Source of the DNA: Phycisphaerae bacterium
GTDB taxonomy: Bacteria > Planctomycetota > Phycisphaerae > Phycisphaerales > SM1A02
NCBI GenBank assembly: GCA_016795035.1
Contig: JAEUIT010000013.1
Coordinates: 1-64,000 of the forward strand
Direction: 5' to 3'
DNA length: 64,000 nt
Part shown: positions 36,976-45,545 of the stretch, in pieces
Numbering within the stretch: the stretch's first letter is position 1
How the letters are laid out: every line of letters begins with the position of its first letter
The notes under the pieces: generated by a model
Databases searched by the model: none
Told to the model about the DNA's origin: nothing
What the model saw: the letters and a program-made list of their open reading frames with translations, nothing else
Program-made: the position numbers and the translations under genes

Positions 36976-38513
36976 CGCCCGCCGCGCTTCTCGTCGTTGC
37001 AGCCGTGTTCGCCGTGGCGGGCGCCCTGGCGAGGCCGATCGCCGCGTTCGCGCGCGGGATCATCGTGGGCCGCCCCGTCCTCATGCCTCCGCGGTGCGCC
37101 GGCTGCGGATCGCAGCTGCGCGGCGCCGGCCGCTCGTTGCCCGAGGCCTGCCCCGAGTGCGGCCGCCCGACGGGCGATCCGCGCGCGGTCCGCCGCACGC
37201 GCCCGGCGCATGCGCACGACACGCTCTCGCCGTTGCGTCGATCCGGCGCGCTCGTCGCGACCGCGGTCGTGGCCGCGTGCGCGCTCGGCGTTGCAGCCTA
37301 CTGGGCGGTCGCCGTCGCCCGGCGGCTGCCCTCGCCATCGTCGACCGGCGGGATCACCGTCCGCCCGACGAAGGGATCGCACGAGGCGTGCCTCCGTTGG
37401 GCGCGCGGCGAGGTCGAGATGCTTTCGCCGACCGACATGCAGCTCGTGCAGAATCTCGACGGACAGGACGGGGATGAGCTCCGGGCGTTCGTCGAGGCCC
37501 TCCTCGAAGGCTCGCGCGCGCCCGACCGCCGCACCATCCTCGTCGCGGCCGCCGTCGAGAGCGCGCGCCGCGATCCGGCATCCGTTCCGACGCTTCGAAA
37601 GGCGATCGCCGAGCGCATCGTCGCTCCCCGTTGCATCGCGACGACGAGCGTGGCGCCCGGCGGCGAGATCGTGGTCGCGCTGGTGCAGCCGGTGATCGCG
37701 GCGCACGCGTGGATGGCCATCGAGGGTGCGCGTCTCGACGGAGCGCCGTTACCGCTCTCGAGCGCCCAGTCCGGCCCGGGCCAGGGGCTCCTCGAGACGG
37801 GCGTGAGCGCGACCTCGCAGCTCCTCGCGAGCGCGACCGCTCCGCTCGCGCCCGGCACCTATGCGCTCGAGATCGACTGGAGCGCGGACTGGCCGCTCGT
37901 CGGACCGAACGGCGCACCGACCGTCCCCGGCCTCTTCCCGACCCGGGCCACGGAGCGCCGCACGCTCGTCGTTGCAGCCGCGCCCGAGACGATCGAGGCG
38001 TCGACGCCGTTCGACGCACTCTCGACGTTGCAATTCGCCGAGCAGCCGTACATCGTCCTGATGCCGCCGGCGTTCGCCGAGGAAGGCCGCGTCGGGGCGT
38101 GGATCCGGTTTCCGTCGATGCCGTTCGCCTTTCATGGCACATGGTCCGTGCGAACGCCGCCCGTGGCGTGCGACGCCGCGGCGTCCCCGGCGCCGGCGAC
38201 GGTGTGGTCGCCGCTCTCGAACCTCGGGTTCGAGATGAGCACGCTCGACCTCACCGCCGCGGGACTCGTGCCCGACCCGCGGCTCGCGGACACGGAGAGC
38301 GTCCGCCTCCGGTTCGATCCCGCGCCCACGCCTCCGACCCGACCGCCCGAGTCCCTGGCTGCAACGCAGAGGTGGGGCGCGACGCCCGGTCGAGCGCGGG
38401 ATTCGTCCGTCCGCGAACCGATCGAATTCGTCTTCCGTCGATGGCCCCTAAGCCGCGACGGCACCACGTTTCACCTCGAACGCATCGAGCGGGCCGAGCC
38501 GCTCCCCAAGTGA
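36972..38513 (+). CDS. Membrane protein with zinc ribbon, hypothetical (second of the pair)
   Basis: 513 residues. A first helix (ALLVVAAVFAVAGALARPIA), a zinc ribbon PRCAGCGSQLRG with CPECGRP, a second helix (SGALVATAVVAACALGVAAYWAVAV), then about 400 residues partly resembling the C-terminal domain of its partner (VAPGGEIVVALVQPVIAAHAWMAIEGARLDGAPLPL). The Cys spacing differs from the partner, but the helix-ribbon-helix plan is the same. Four copies of the dispersed word occur in this gene (36996, 37290, 37971, 38359), the densest in the window. Translation is coupled to the preceding gene by ATGA. Confidence 0.75.
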   Translation: MTPAALLVVAAVFAVAGALARPIAAFARGIIVGRPVLMPPRCAGCGSQLRGAGRSLPEACPECGRPTGDPRAVRRTRPAHAHDTLSPLRRSGALVATAVVAACALGVAAYWAVAVARRLPSPSSTGGITVRPTKGSHEACLRWARGEVEMLSPTDMQLVQNLDGQDGDELRAFVEALLEGSRAPDRRTILVAAAVESARRDPASVPTLRKAIAERIVAPRCIATTSVAPGGEIVVALVQPVIAAHAWMAIEGARLDGAPLPLSSAQSGPGQGLLETGVSATSQLLASATAPLAPGTYALEIDWSADWPLVGPNGAPTVPGLFPTRATERRTLVVAAAPETIEASTPFDALSTLQFAEQPYIVLMPPAFAEEGRVGAWIRFPSMPFAFHGTWSVRTPPVACDAAASPAPATVWSPLSNLGFEMSTLDLTAAGLVPDPRLADTESVRLRFDPAPTPPTRPPESLAATQRWGATPGRARDSSVREPIEFVFRRWPLSRDGTTFHLERIERAEPLPK

Positions 38514-38540
38514 CTCCGCAGCACGCGAGCATTCTCGACG

Positions 38541-39362
38541 ATGGCGATTGACCTCACGTCCCTCTGGAACTTCCGCGATCCCGCCCTGAGCGAAGCCCGC
38601 TTCCGCGCGGCCCTCGCCGACGCGACCGGCGACGACGCGATCATCCTCCGCACGCAGATCGCCCGCACCCTCGGGCTCCGCCGCGACTTCGACGGCGCGA
38701 GGCAGGCGCTTCGCGAGCTCGAGCCGCTGCTCCACGTTGCCGGCGCCGAGGCCCGCGCGCGGCACCGTCTCGAAGTCGGCCGCACCCATGCGTCGGCCAC
38801 GCATCGCCCTGAGGACGTGACCGACGACGCTCGCACGCTCGCTCGCGCCGCGTTCGAGGAGGCCCGTGCCCTCGCCCGCGCGAACGCGCTCGACGCGCTT
38901 GAGATCGACGCGATCCACATGCTCGCGTTCGTGGACACGACCCCCGAGGCGCAGCTCCACTGGGCCCGCGAGGCGCTGGCGGTGTCGCTCTCGTCGTTGC
39001 AGCCCGATGCGACCCGCTGGCAGCCGTCGATCCGCAACAACGTGGGCTACGCCCTGCATCAACTCGGCCGTCTTGACGAGGCCCTCGACGAGTTTCGCCT
39101 GGCGCTCGCCCTACGCGAGCGCGGCACCGACGCCTCCGCGACGCGCGTGGCCCGATGGATGGTCGCGTGGACGCTGCGGTCGCTCGGGCGCGTCGACGAG
39201 GCGCTCGCGATGCAGCAGGCCCTCGAGACCGACTGCGACGCCGCGGGCGCGCCCGACCCCTACGTCTTCGACGAGCTCTCCGCGTTGCATCGGGCGCGGG
39301 GCGACGACGCCGCGGCGGCGCGCTATGCGGAGCAGGCGGCACAGGCACGGGCCGCGAAATAA
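38541..39362 (+). CDS. Tetratricopeptide-repeat protein
   Basis: 273 residues, almost entirely helical. Repeats are visible as paired helices, for example VGYALHQLGRLDEALDEFRLAL followed by ARWMVAWTLRSLGRVDEALAMQQALE and ALHRARGDDAAAARYAEQA. No signal peptide, so it is cytoplasmic. TPR proteins are scaffolds; no partner can be named. It lies 27 bases after the zinc-ribbon pair and may be in the same unit. It faces the sigma-like gene, with six bases between stops. Confidence 0.85.
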   Translation: MAIDLTSLWNFRDPALSEARFRAALADATGDDAIILRTQIARTLGLRRDFDGARQALRELEPLLHVAGAEARARHRLEVGRTHASATHRPEDVTDDARTLARAAFEEARALARANALDALEIDAIHMLAFVDTTPEAQLHWAREALAVSLSSLQPDATRWQPSIRNNVGYALHQLGRLDEALDEFRLALALRERGTDASATRVARWMVAWTLRSLGRVDEALAMQQALETDCDAAGAPDPYVFDELSALHRARGDDAAAARYAEQAAQARAAK

Positions 39363-39368
39363 CCCTGG

Positions 39369-40985
39369 TCACGTCCGAGCGCGGCGCTCGTCGTCGGCCA
39401 CGAGCGCGGTCACGCGCGCGACCGTAGTGCGCTCCTCGCGCGCCAGCTCCTCCAGCGTGCGCGGACGCTCCCCCTGCCAGCCGTAGCGGCGCGCGAGGAG
39501 CGGCGTCGCATGCGTCCGCGCGGGGCGATCCACGAGCTCTTGCCACGCCGCGAGCCGTTCGAAGAGGCGCGGCAGCGGCAGCGATCCGCGCTCGTGCCGC
39601 GCGAGCGCGCGGTCGCGACGTCCGCCGCCGTCGCTGCCGAGCCCGTGCCGCGCGACCATGAGGTCGGCGTCGTGCGCGATCACGCGCCGCGGCACCTGGC
39701 GCCGCGCCGGGTCGACGGTCTCGATCGTGTCGTCGACGACGCGCACCGACTCCTCCACGAGTCGGCGGATCTCGTCGGCCGGACGCCGGGCGAGGCCGCC
39801 GCCGAGCGCCTGCTGCACGCGGCCGATCGCCACGCCGAGCCAGCGCTCGACCAGCTTTCGCTTCACGCGCAACGCCCAACGGAGGTCGGTCTCGATACGG
39901 TCGAGCGTCGCGCGGTCGGGTTGCCGCGCGAGCCCCTCGACCGCGCCGCGCGCTCGACGTTTCAGGAGGTTGTAGGCCGCGAGCATGAGCTCCTCCTCGG
40001 CGAGGAGCGCCGCGTTCGGCGTGCGCTCCGTCGCGAGCGCCTCGAGAAGCGCGATCGCCTCCGGCGCGGGGAACGCGGTCGCGAGTCCTCGGGCCACGAT
40101 CGGGGACTCGAGGATGGTCGCGTCGGCGTCGGGCCGCTCGAACGTCGCGAACTCGGTCCACGTCAGCCGCGCGGCCCGCAGGCGCTCGGCGCGCACGGTG
40201 TCGACGCGACGGCGGATCGCGTCGGCCTTCACCTTCAGGCGCTCGCCGATGCGTTCGATCGGGATCCCCGCCCGCCACGCGCGATAGGCGAGCTGCCGTT
40301 CGCGGAAACTCCGGTCGGTCGACGCAGGCCGCACGCGTCCGCCGCCGATCCGCTGCAGGAGCTGCCGTATCGCCTCATGCGACCTGCCGAGGTCCTGCGC
40401 GACCTTCTTCGCCGCCAGGTTCTCCGTCGCGCCTGCCGCGACGAGGGACCGCACCTTCGCGAGCGCGGCGCGCGCCACCTCCGGCTCCATGCGCGTGAAC
40501 TCGGCTGCAACGCGGACAAGGTCGGGGTTCGCCGCGGCGAAGCGGCGATACGCCTCGCGGTAGACGCCCACGCGGCTCCGCCCGTCGGGAAAGACGAGCC
40601 GGTGCACGATGAGCCCGCGGCTTCGCCAACGCCGCAGCGTCTTCTCGACGACACCCGCCTCCGCCGCGAGATCGGTCAGCGTGACCGCGCCGCCGTCGCG
40701 GGCTTCCGCCGCGACCGGCACGCGCTCGGAGCAGTGCAGGATGAACGTCGACAGCTCCTCCCGAAGCACGTCGCCCGCGATCGGCCGCGGCTCGGCGTCG
40801 TCGGGCCGATAGCCGGTCACGCGCCAGACCACGAACTCGAAGGGATACGGCGCGGCCGGATCGATGTCCGGCACGAGCGCCTCGGCCGCTTCCATCTGCC
40901 GGCGCACCGCATCGGGCGGCGCGAATGCGAGCTGCCGCTCCAATTCCTCGAGAAGTGCGGTCTTGTAACGGGCCCGACGCGGCAT
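39369..40985 (-). CDS. Sigma-factor-like DNA-binding regulator
   Basis: 538 residues, basic, with many helix-turn-helix segments: LTDLAAEAGVVEKTLRRWRSRGL near 130, NLAAKKVAQDLGRSHEAIRQLLQRIG near 215, an ERQLAYRAWRAGIPIERIGERLKV helix pair, and PRTLEELAREERTTVARVTALV at the end. ELMLAAYNLLKRRARGAVEGL (about 340-360) resembles sigma-70 region 2.1, as in large planctomycete sigma-like proteins. The complete region 2-4 pattern is weak, so it may be a regulator derived from a sigma factor and not a working sigma. The start is ATG 40985, with TACAAT eight bases upstream. Confidence 0.75.
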   Translation of the reverse strand: MPRRARYKTALLEELERQLAFAPPDAVRRQMEAAEALVPDIDPAAPYPFEFVVWRVTGYRPDDAEPRPIAGDVLREELSTFILHCSERVPVAAEARDGGAVTLTDLAAEAGVVEKTLRRWRSRGLIVHRLVFPDGRSRVGVYREAYRRFAAANPDLVRVAAEFTRMEPEVARAALAKVRSLVAAGATENLAAKKVAQDLGRSHEAIRQLLQRIGGGRVRPASTDRSFRERQLAYRAWRAGIPIERIGERLKVKADAIRRRVDTVRAERLRAARLTWTEFATFERPDADATILESPIVARGLATAFPAPEAIALLEALATERTPNAALLAEEELMLAAYNLLKRRARGAVEGLARQPDRATLDRIETDLRWALRVKRKLVERWLGVAIGRVQQALGGGLARRPADEIRRLVEESVRVVDDTIETVDPARRQVPRRVIAHDADLMVARHGLGSDGGGRRDRALARHERGSLPLPRLFERLAAWQELVDRPARTHATPLLARRYGWQGERPRTLEELAREERTTVARVTALVADDERRART

Positions 40986-40993
40986 CCGGGCCG

Positions 40994-40999
40994 ATTGTA
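40994..40999 (-). promoter_or_regulatory. Putative -10 element (TACAAT) for the sigma-like gene
   Basis: TACAAT on the minus strand, eight bases before the ATG, with no Shine-Dalgarno. It is close to the TATAAT consensus. Confidence 0.48.
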
Positions 41000-41027
41000 G
41001 AGTCTGCGTCCCGAAGGCCCTCGCCAC

Positions 41028-41981
41028 ATGCAGCGACTCATCCGTTCCTCCATCGACCGTCTTCTCGCCCGCTCGCCGCGCGTGCGCGGCATGGTCGCTG
41101 GCATGCTCGGCCATCGCCTCACACCGCTCGACCTCGACTTCCTCCGCGCGATTCCTCAGGGCCTCGTCGTCGATCTCGACCGGCAGTTCGACTATCGGCG
41201 CTCGGCCGACCCGTCGGCGCGCGGCCTCGAGAGCGTCCTCTGGTCCGTCCTCTGGGAAGCGAGCGCCACGCGGCGCATCGGGTCGCCCTGCCCGCTCCTT
41301 GCCGAGTTTCGGCTGCGCGGCAAGCGATTCCGCATGGAGCTCGACCTCGCCGAGAGCCCCGAGTGCGGCTACGCGCTCCGCAACCCCACCATCGAGCTCA
41401 CGTCACTCCTCGTTGCAGGCGGCGACGTGATGCTCGACATCGGCGCGAACGCGGGCTTCCACGCGCTGACCGCCGCGTGCTTCTATCGCCGCGTCGTCGC
41501 GTTCGAGCCGACGCCCGCCACCGCGGACCGTCTCGCGAGGAGCGTCGCCTTGAGCGGATTCGGCAACGTCGAGCTTGAGCGCTGCGCCCTCTCGAACGCG
41601 AACGGCACCGCGACATTCGCCATCGATCCCACGCACTGCGGCACGAATCGCATCGGCACCGGCGCGCAGACGCTGTCGGTCCCGATGCGGCGCCTCGACG
41701 ATCTCGTCGCCGAGCGCGGCGCGTCGTTCGGCCGCGTCAGCCTCGCGAAGATCGACGTCGAAGGCCACGAGTGCGAAGTGCTCGAGGGCGCTCGCGAGCT
41801 CGTCGCCCGCGACCGCCCGACGCTTTTCGTCGAGTTCAACACCGCCGCGCACTTCGACCGCTTCCGCGCGATGCTGCCGGCGGGCTACCGCGCGTGCACC
41901 GTCGACGTCGACGGACGCGAGACGCCGATCGCGACCGCCGCGCAGGCCGTGGCCGTGCGCGACGTCACGTTCCGCGCCTGA
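41028..41981 (+). CDS. FkbM-family methyltransferase
   Basis: 317 residues. The SAM-binding site is MLDIGANAGFHALTAACF with acidic VVAFEPTPATADRL, and the family signature is LAKIDVEGHECEVLEGA. FkbM enzymes methylate hydroxyl groups of sugars or other metabolites. A helical N-terminal part of about 110 residues precedes the fold. No glycosyltransferase cluster is next to it, so the substrate is not predictable. Divergent from the sigma-like regulator, with 42 bases between starts, which makes shared control possible. Confidence 0.88.
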   Translation: MQRLIRSSIDRLLARSPRVRGMVAGMLGHRLTPLDLDFLRAIPQGLVVDLDRQFDYRRSADPSARGLESVLWSVLWEASATRRIGSPCPLLAEFRLRGKRFRMELDLAESPECGYALRNPTIELTSLLVAGGDVMLDIGANAGFHALTAACFYRRVVAFEPTPATADRLARSVALSGFGNVELERCALSNANGTATFAIDPTHCGTNRIGTGAQTLSVPMRRLDDLVAERGASFGRVSLAKIDVEGHECEVLEGARELVARDRPTLFVEFNTAAHFDRFRAMLPAGYRACTVDVDGRETPIATAAQAVAVRDVTFRA

Positions 41982-41997
41982 GGCAACGCCTCGACGG

Positions 41998-43149
41998 TCA
42001 CCGCGGCATGAGCGTCGCCGCCACTCGTCGTTGCAGCTCTGGAAACGCGCGGCCGAACGCACCGATCGCACCGACAAGGGAACGCCGCTCGAGCACCGAT
42101 GCGACGAGCGCGGTGCGCCGATGCCCCGCGCGCAGCCGCTCGCGCCAGAGTCGCTCGTAGCGTCGCCGCTCCTCGACGCCCCACGCGCCCCGCTCCGCCG
42201 TCGCTTCGACGAGGGCCGCCGACGAGGCGAGCGCCCACGTGATGCCCTCGCCGGTGAAGGGTTCGACGTATCCCGCCGCGTCGCCGACGAGCGCGACGCT
42301 GGGCGCGGTGCGGGCCCGCGTCGACCACGGCATCGGGCCGACGGCCGCAAAGCCGAAGGCGCGCTCGCGCCAGCCGTGCCCCAAGAGCGCGCGAAGGGTC
42401 GGCGCGCGTGCGGCGAACCAGTCGATCGCGTCGAACGGGCGCGACGGCATGTCCGCGTTCGAGGCCACGCACGCCGCGAGGTGCCATCGGTCGGCCGTGC
42501 GGACGACGCCGAGATAGCCGCCGTCCGCGACGTACATGCGGATCGCATCGGCCGGCTCCGACGCGTCGTCGCCTCCGCGCCGAGGCACGTCGAGCGCGAA
42601 GCCGAACTTGCGGCCGACGCGCTCGCCCACGAGCCCGGCCGCGCGGGCCACCCCGCTTCCGAGGCCGTCGGCGCCGACGACGAGCCGCACCCGCGCGGTC
42701 ACGCCGTCGAGCGTCACGTCGGCCCCATGGTCGTCGTTGCCGACGAGCCGCGCGGCAACGCGGAGACGGACGTCGACGCCCGCGCCGGCCGCGCGATCGA
42801 GGAGCGCGGCGTCGAGCGCGCGCCGGTCGATCGCCACGCCCTCGCCTGCGAAGGCCTGCTCGGCGACGCGCGATTCCCCGTTGCCGTCGACCCGGAGGAC
42901 GAGGCCGCGCCGCGTCGTCGAGCCGTGCGCGTTCACGAGCGACGCCACGGCGTCGGTGCCGAGGAGTTCGACGAGCCGCGCGACGCCGTGCGGATGGATG
43001 CAGTGTCCGCAGCACTTCGCACGGCCTCGTTCGGCGCGATCGACGAGCGTGACGCGCCACCCGCGGCGCGCGAGCCCGATCGCCGCGGCGCTTCCGGCCG
43101 GGCCGGCACCGATCACGAGCGCGTCGCAGGAGTCGTTCGCCGAGGTCAC
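41998..43149 (-). CDS. FAD-dependent oxidoreductase, geranylgeranyl-reductase-like
   Basis: 383 residues. The FAD-binding N-terminus is DALVIGAGPAGSAAAIGLARRGWRVTLVDR, followed by KCCGHCIHPHG. VVGADGLGSGVARAAG and VALVGDAAGYVEPFTGEGITWALASS are the further dinucleotide-binding motifs of the PHBH/geranylgeranyl reductase group. Such proteins reduce isoprenoid chains or hydroxylate ring compounds; no neighbouring gene decides between them. The GTG start at 43149 is preceded at six bases by TACGCT, which lies in the 13-base gap after the upstream gene, so it can be expressed separately. Confidence 0.86.
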   Translation of the reverse strand: MTSANDSCDALVIGAGPAGSAAAIGLARRGWRVTLVDRAERGRAKCCGHCIHPHGVARLVELLGTDAVASLVNAHGSTTRRGLVLRVDGNGESRVAEQAFAGEGVAIDRRALDAALLDRAAGAGVDVRLRVAARLVGNDDHGADVTLDGVTARVRLVVGADGLGSGVARAAGLVGERVGRKFGFALDVPRRGGDDASEPADAIRMYVADGGYLGVVRTADRWHLAACVASNADMPSRPFDAIDWFAARAPTLRALLGHGWRERAFGFAAVGPMPWSTRARTAPSVALVGDAAGYVEPFTGEGITWALASSAALVEATAERGAWGVEERRRYERLWRERLRAGHRRTALVASVLERRSLVGAIGAFGRAFPELQRRVAATLMPR

Positions 43150-43155
43150 GCCACG

Positions 43156-43161
43156 AGCGTA
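43156..43161 (-). promoter_or_regulatory. Putative -10 element (TACGCT) for the oxidoreductase
   Basis: TACGCT on the minus strand, six bases before GTG 43149 and two bases from the stop codon of the upstream gene. Confidence 0.42.
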
Positions 43162-43162
43162 C

Positions 43163-45298
43163 TCAGCACGGTCCCCACGCACCGAGGAGGATCGCGAGAT
43201 CGTTCGGCCCGACGGTCGCGTCGCCGTCGAGGTCCGCGCCGGGGAATCCCCACGCGCCCAGCAGGATCGCGAGGTCGGGCGGGCCGATCGTGCCGTTGCC
43301 GTCGAGATCGCCGTTGCACTCGCAGGCATCCGGGACGCCGTTCACGTTGGCGTCGATCGCCGCACGAAAGAGCCCGGCGCACCACACGTTGGCGGCCCCA
43401 CCGGCCAAGGGGGCCAAGGTCGGCGACGACCCCGGCGTCTCCACGTCGATCGACTCCGCGTTGCCGACGACCGTGTAGGTTCTCGGCGTTCCCGGCGCGG
43501 CGCCGACCGACCGCACGAAACTCGACGTTGCAGCCGACGTCACGCCCTTCACGCCGAGGCCGACGAAGTAGCGCGTGCCCGAAGGGCCGAGCGCGAGCGG
43601 CGCGAGGCGCACGCGATCGATGCCGTAGCCGGCGGCGGGCGAGATCCCGACGATCGCGCGAAGCGTCGCATCGGACGGATCTCCGTCCTGGTCGGGATCG
43701 TCGTAGACGGCGACGAACGCAGGCTGCGTCGACGTGGGCGCGTACCAGTCGGCGTCCACGCCGCGAAGGATGCCGTCACTTTCCGACGGCACCTCGAGCG
43801 CCACGAGGAAGAGGACCGCGATCTCGGGCGCGCCGACGAGACCCCAGCCGGCGGTCCCCGGCACGGCCTCGGTGACGGCGCTCCGCACGAGCGCGGTCTC
43901 GCACGCGTCGATCTCCGCGTTGCCGTCGCAGTCGTGCGTCGCGAGGTCGCACTCGTCGGGGACAAGGTTCGCGTCGCAGTCGGGCGCCCCGAGGACCGTG
44001 ACGTTCGCACCGTCCGCGATGCCGTCGCCGTCGCAATCCGCACCGATGTCGGTGACGTCCGCCACGCGCACGCCGCCGATGGCGAACGACGAGGGCCCGC
44101 GCACGAGGGAGTGCGCCCATCGGCCGTTGGCGAGCGCGACCGCGCCGCCCGCGCGGCTGTCGAGCGCGCCGAGGTCGGTCGGCGCGGCCTGCGCGAGGAG
44201 TTCCGGAATGCGGCCCGACACGCGGTAGAGCCACGCGCCGCCGTCGACGGCCGCGGTGCCAGGGTCGTCGAGCGTCGGCGAACCGATCGCGACGACGTCG
44301 CCGTCGAACGCCACGGCACCGAGCGCCTCGCCGGACTGCGTGCCGAGGATCTCGGTCTGGAACGCCCACGACGCGGCGGCCCGGTCGTAGACGAAGACCG
44401 TGCCCGCGTCGTCGCCGCCCTTGTCGGAACCTGGAGCTGCAACGGCGAGACGATGGCCGCTCACGGCGAGCGCCGCACCGAAGCGGTCGCCGGGCGCAAG
44501 GCCGTTCGGCGTCTCGACGAAGCCCTCGAACGATGGCGGCGTCGCGGTCGCGACGTCGAAGGCGGTCACGACGCCGGCGTCGGACGCTCCGGTGCCTGCA
44601 ACGCGGAGACGCTCGCCGTCGATCGCGACGGCCGTGCCCCAGTCGCCGAGGACGACCCCGTCGATCGCAGGCGGCGCGAGCGTGATCGCGGCCCCCACGC
44701 CCGCGGAGGTGACGGGTACGAGTTGAACGGCGCCGGCGCTGCCGATCGCGAGCGTCGCGCCGTCGAACGCGAGCGCGCGCCCGAAGCGGCGGTCGGCGAG
44801 CGGCGCGGCAACGCCGAGCGCCTCGACGAACTGCCATGAACCGCCCGAGTCGCGTCGGAACGCATGGACCACGCCTGCGTCGAGCGCATCGCGGACGGCC
44901 GCGTAGGGCTGCGCGACGAAGAGCCACTCGTCGTCGCCGACGACCGCTGCCCCGAAGGCGCCGTCGCCTCCGGCTTCCCCGAGCGGCCTTCCGAACGGCG
45001 CGAGACGCTGCACCGGCACCCAGCCTGCAACGCCGAGATCGTCGTGCCGCGTCCAGATCTCGACCCAGCCTTCGCTCGAGGCGCCGAGCGGACCGGTCGT
45101 CACGCACCCGACCCCGATCGCGTCGCCGACGATCGCGATGGAGCGACCGAAGGCCGAGGCCGGCAACGGGGCCGAGGCGGAGATCGTGCGGCCCAGCGCG
45201 ATCGGCGACGCACCGCCCCACGGCGGTGCCGCCAAACCCGGCGCCGCGGAGATCACGGCGAGACAGGCGGCGCAAGCTGCAACGGAGACCGTACGCAC
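43163..45298 (-). CDS. Secreted FG-GAP-like repeat protein with dockerin-like C-terminus
   Basis: 711 residues. A signal peptide (SVAACAACLAVISAAPGLAA) precedes about seven repeats of the type FGRALAFDGATLAIGSAG / FGAALAVSGHRLAVAAPGS, as in FG-GAP or integrin-type beta-propellers. A Cys/Asp-rich stretch (DCDGDGIADGANV, DCDANLVPDECD, DCDGNAEIDACE) resembles thrombospondin type-3 calcium repeats. A final pair DLDGNGTIGPPDLAILLGAWG and DLDGDATVGPNDLAILLGAWG closes it. The design suggests a calcium-stabilised surface or extracellular protein. A close paralogue of the gene at 57011. The GTG start follows TACGAT by nine bases. Confidence 0.85.
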   Translation of the reverse strand: MRTVSVAACAACLAVISAAPGLAAPPWGGASPIALGRTISASAPLPASAFGRSIAIVGDAIGVGCVTTGPLGASSEGWVEIWTRHDDLGVAGWVPVQRLAPFGRPLGEAGGDGAFGAAVVGDDEWLFVAQPYAAVRDALDAGVVHAFRRDSGGSWQFVEALGVAAPLADRRFGRALAFDGATLAIGSAGAVQLVPVTSAGVGAAITLAPPAIDGVVLGDWGTAVAIDGERLRVAGTGASDAGVVTAFDVATATPPSFEGFVETPNGLAPGDRFGAALAVSGHRLAVAAPGSDKGGDDAGTVFVYDRAAASWAFQTEILGTQSGEALGAVAFDGDVVAIGSPTLDDPGTAAVDGGAWLYRVSGRIPELLAQAAPTDLGALDSRAGGAVALANGRWAHSLVRGPSSFAIGGVRVADVTDIGADCDGDGIADGANVTVLGAPDCDANLVPDECDLATHDCDGNAEIDACETALVRSAVTEAVPGTAGWGLVGAPEIAVLFLVALEVPSESDGILRGVDADWYAPTSTQPAFVAVYDDPDQDGDPSDATLRAIVGISPAAGYGIDRVRLAPLALGPSGTRYFVGLGVKGVTSAATSSFVRSVGAAPGTPRTYTVVGNAESIDVETPGSSPTLAPLAGGAANVWCAGLFRAAIDANVNGVPDACECNGDLDGNGTIGPPDLAILLGAWGFPGADLDGDATVGPNDLAILLGAWGPC

Positions 45299-45307
45299 GA
45301 GGCCGCG

Positions 45308-45313
45308 ATCGTA
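45308..45313 (-). promoter_or_regulatory. Putative -10 element (TACGAT) for the 45298 gene
   Basis: TACGAT on the minus strand, nine bases before the GTG. The bases around it match those upstream of the gene at 7878 (ACGATCGCGGC). Confidence 0.4.
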
Positions 45314-45545
45314 CGGAGTCGGTCGACTCGAAACCGGCGGCGCCGACGGCCGCCGCGGGCCCTGCGCGGGCCCTTTAGGGGAGGACTGAGAAAATCGGGC
45401 GTCCCGGGGGACGAGTCGCCCGCGGGCCCGATTCCGGCCTCTGCGGGGTGGGCTGCCCCCGCCGATTTCGGCCCTCAGGCTTCCGCCCGTGGGGGCGCGT
45501 CGCCAGAATGCGGGTTTCCGCCACGTCGATTCCCTGAGGAGACCG

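Noticed and set aside
45340..45380. GGGCCC repeats between the divergent genes at 45298 and 45546 as a terminator
   Set aside because: Both genes start there and no T run follows.
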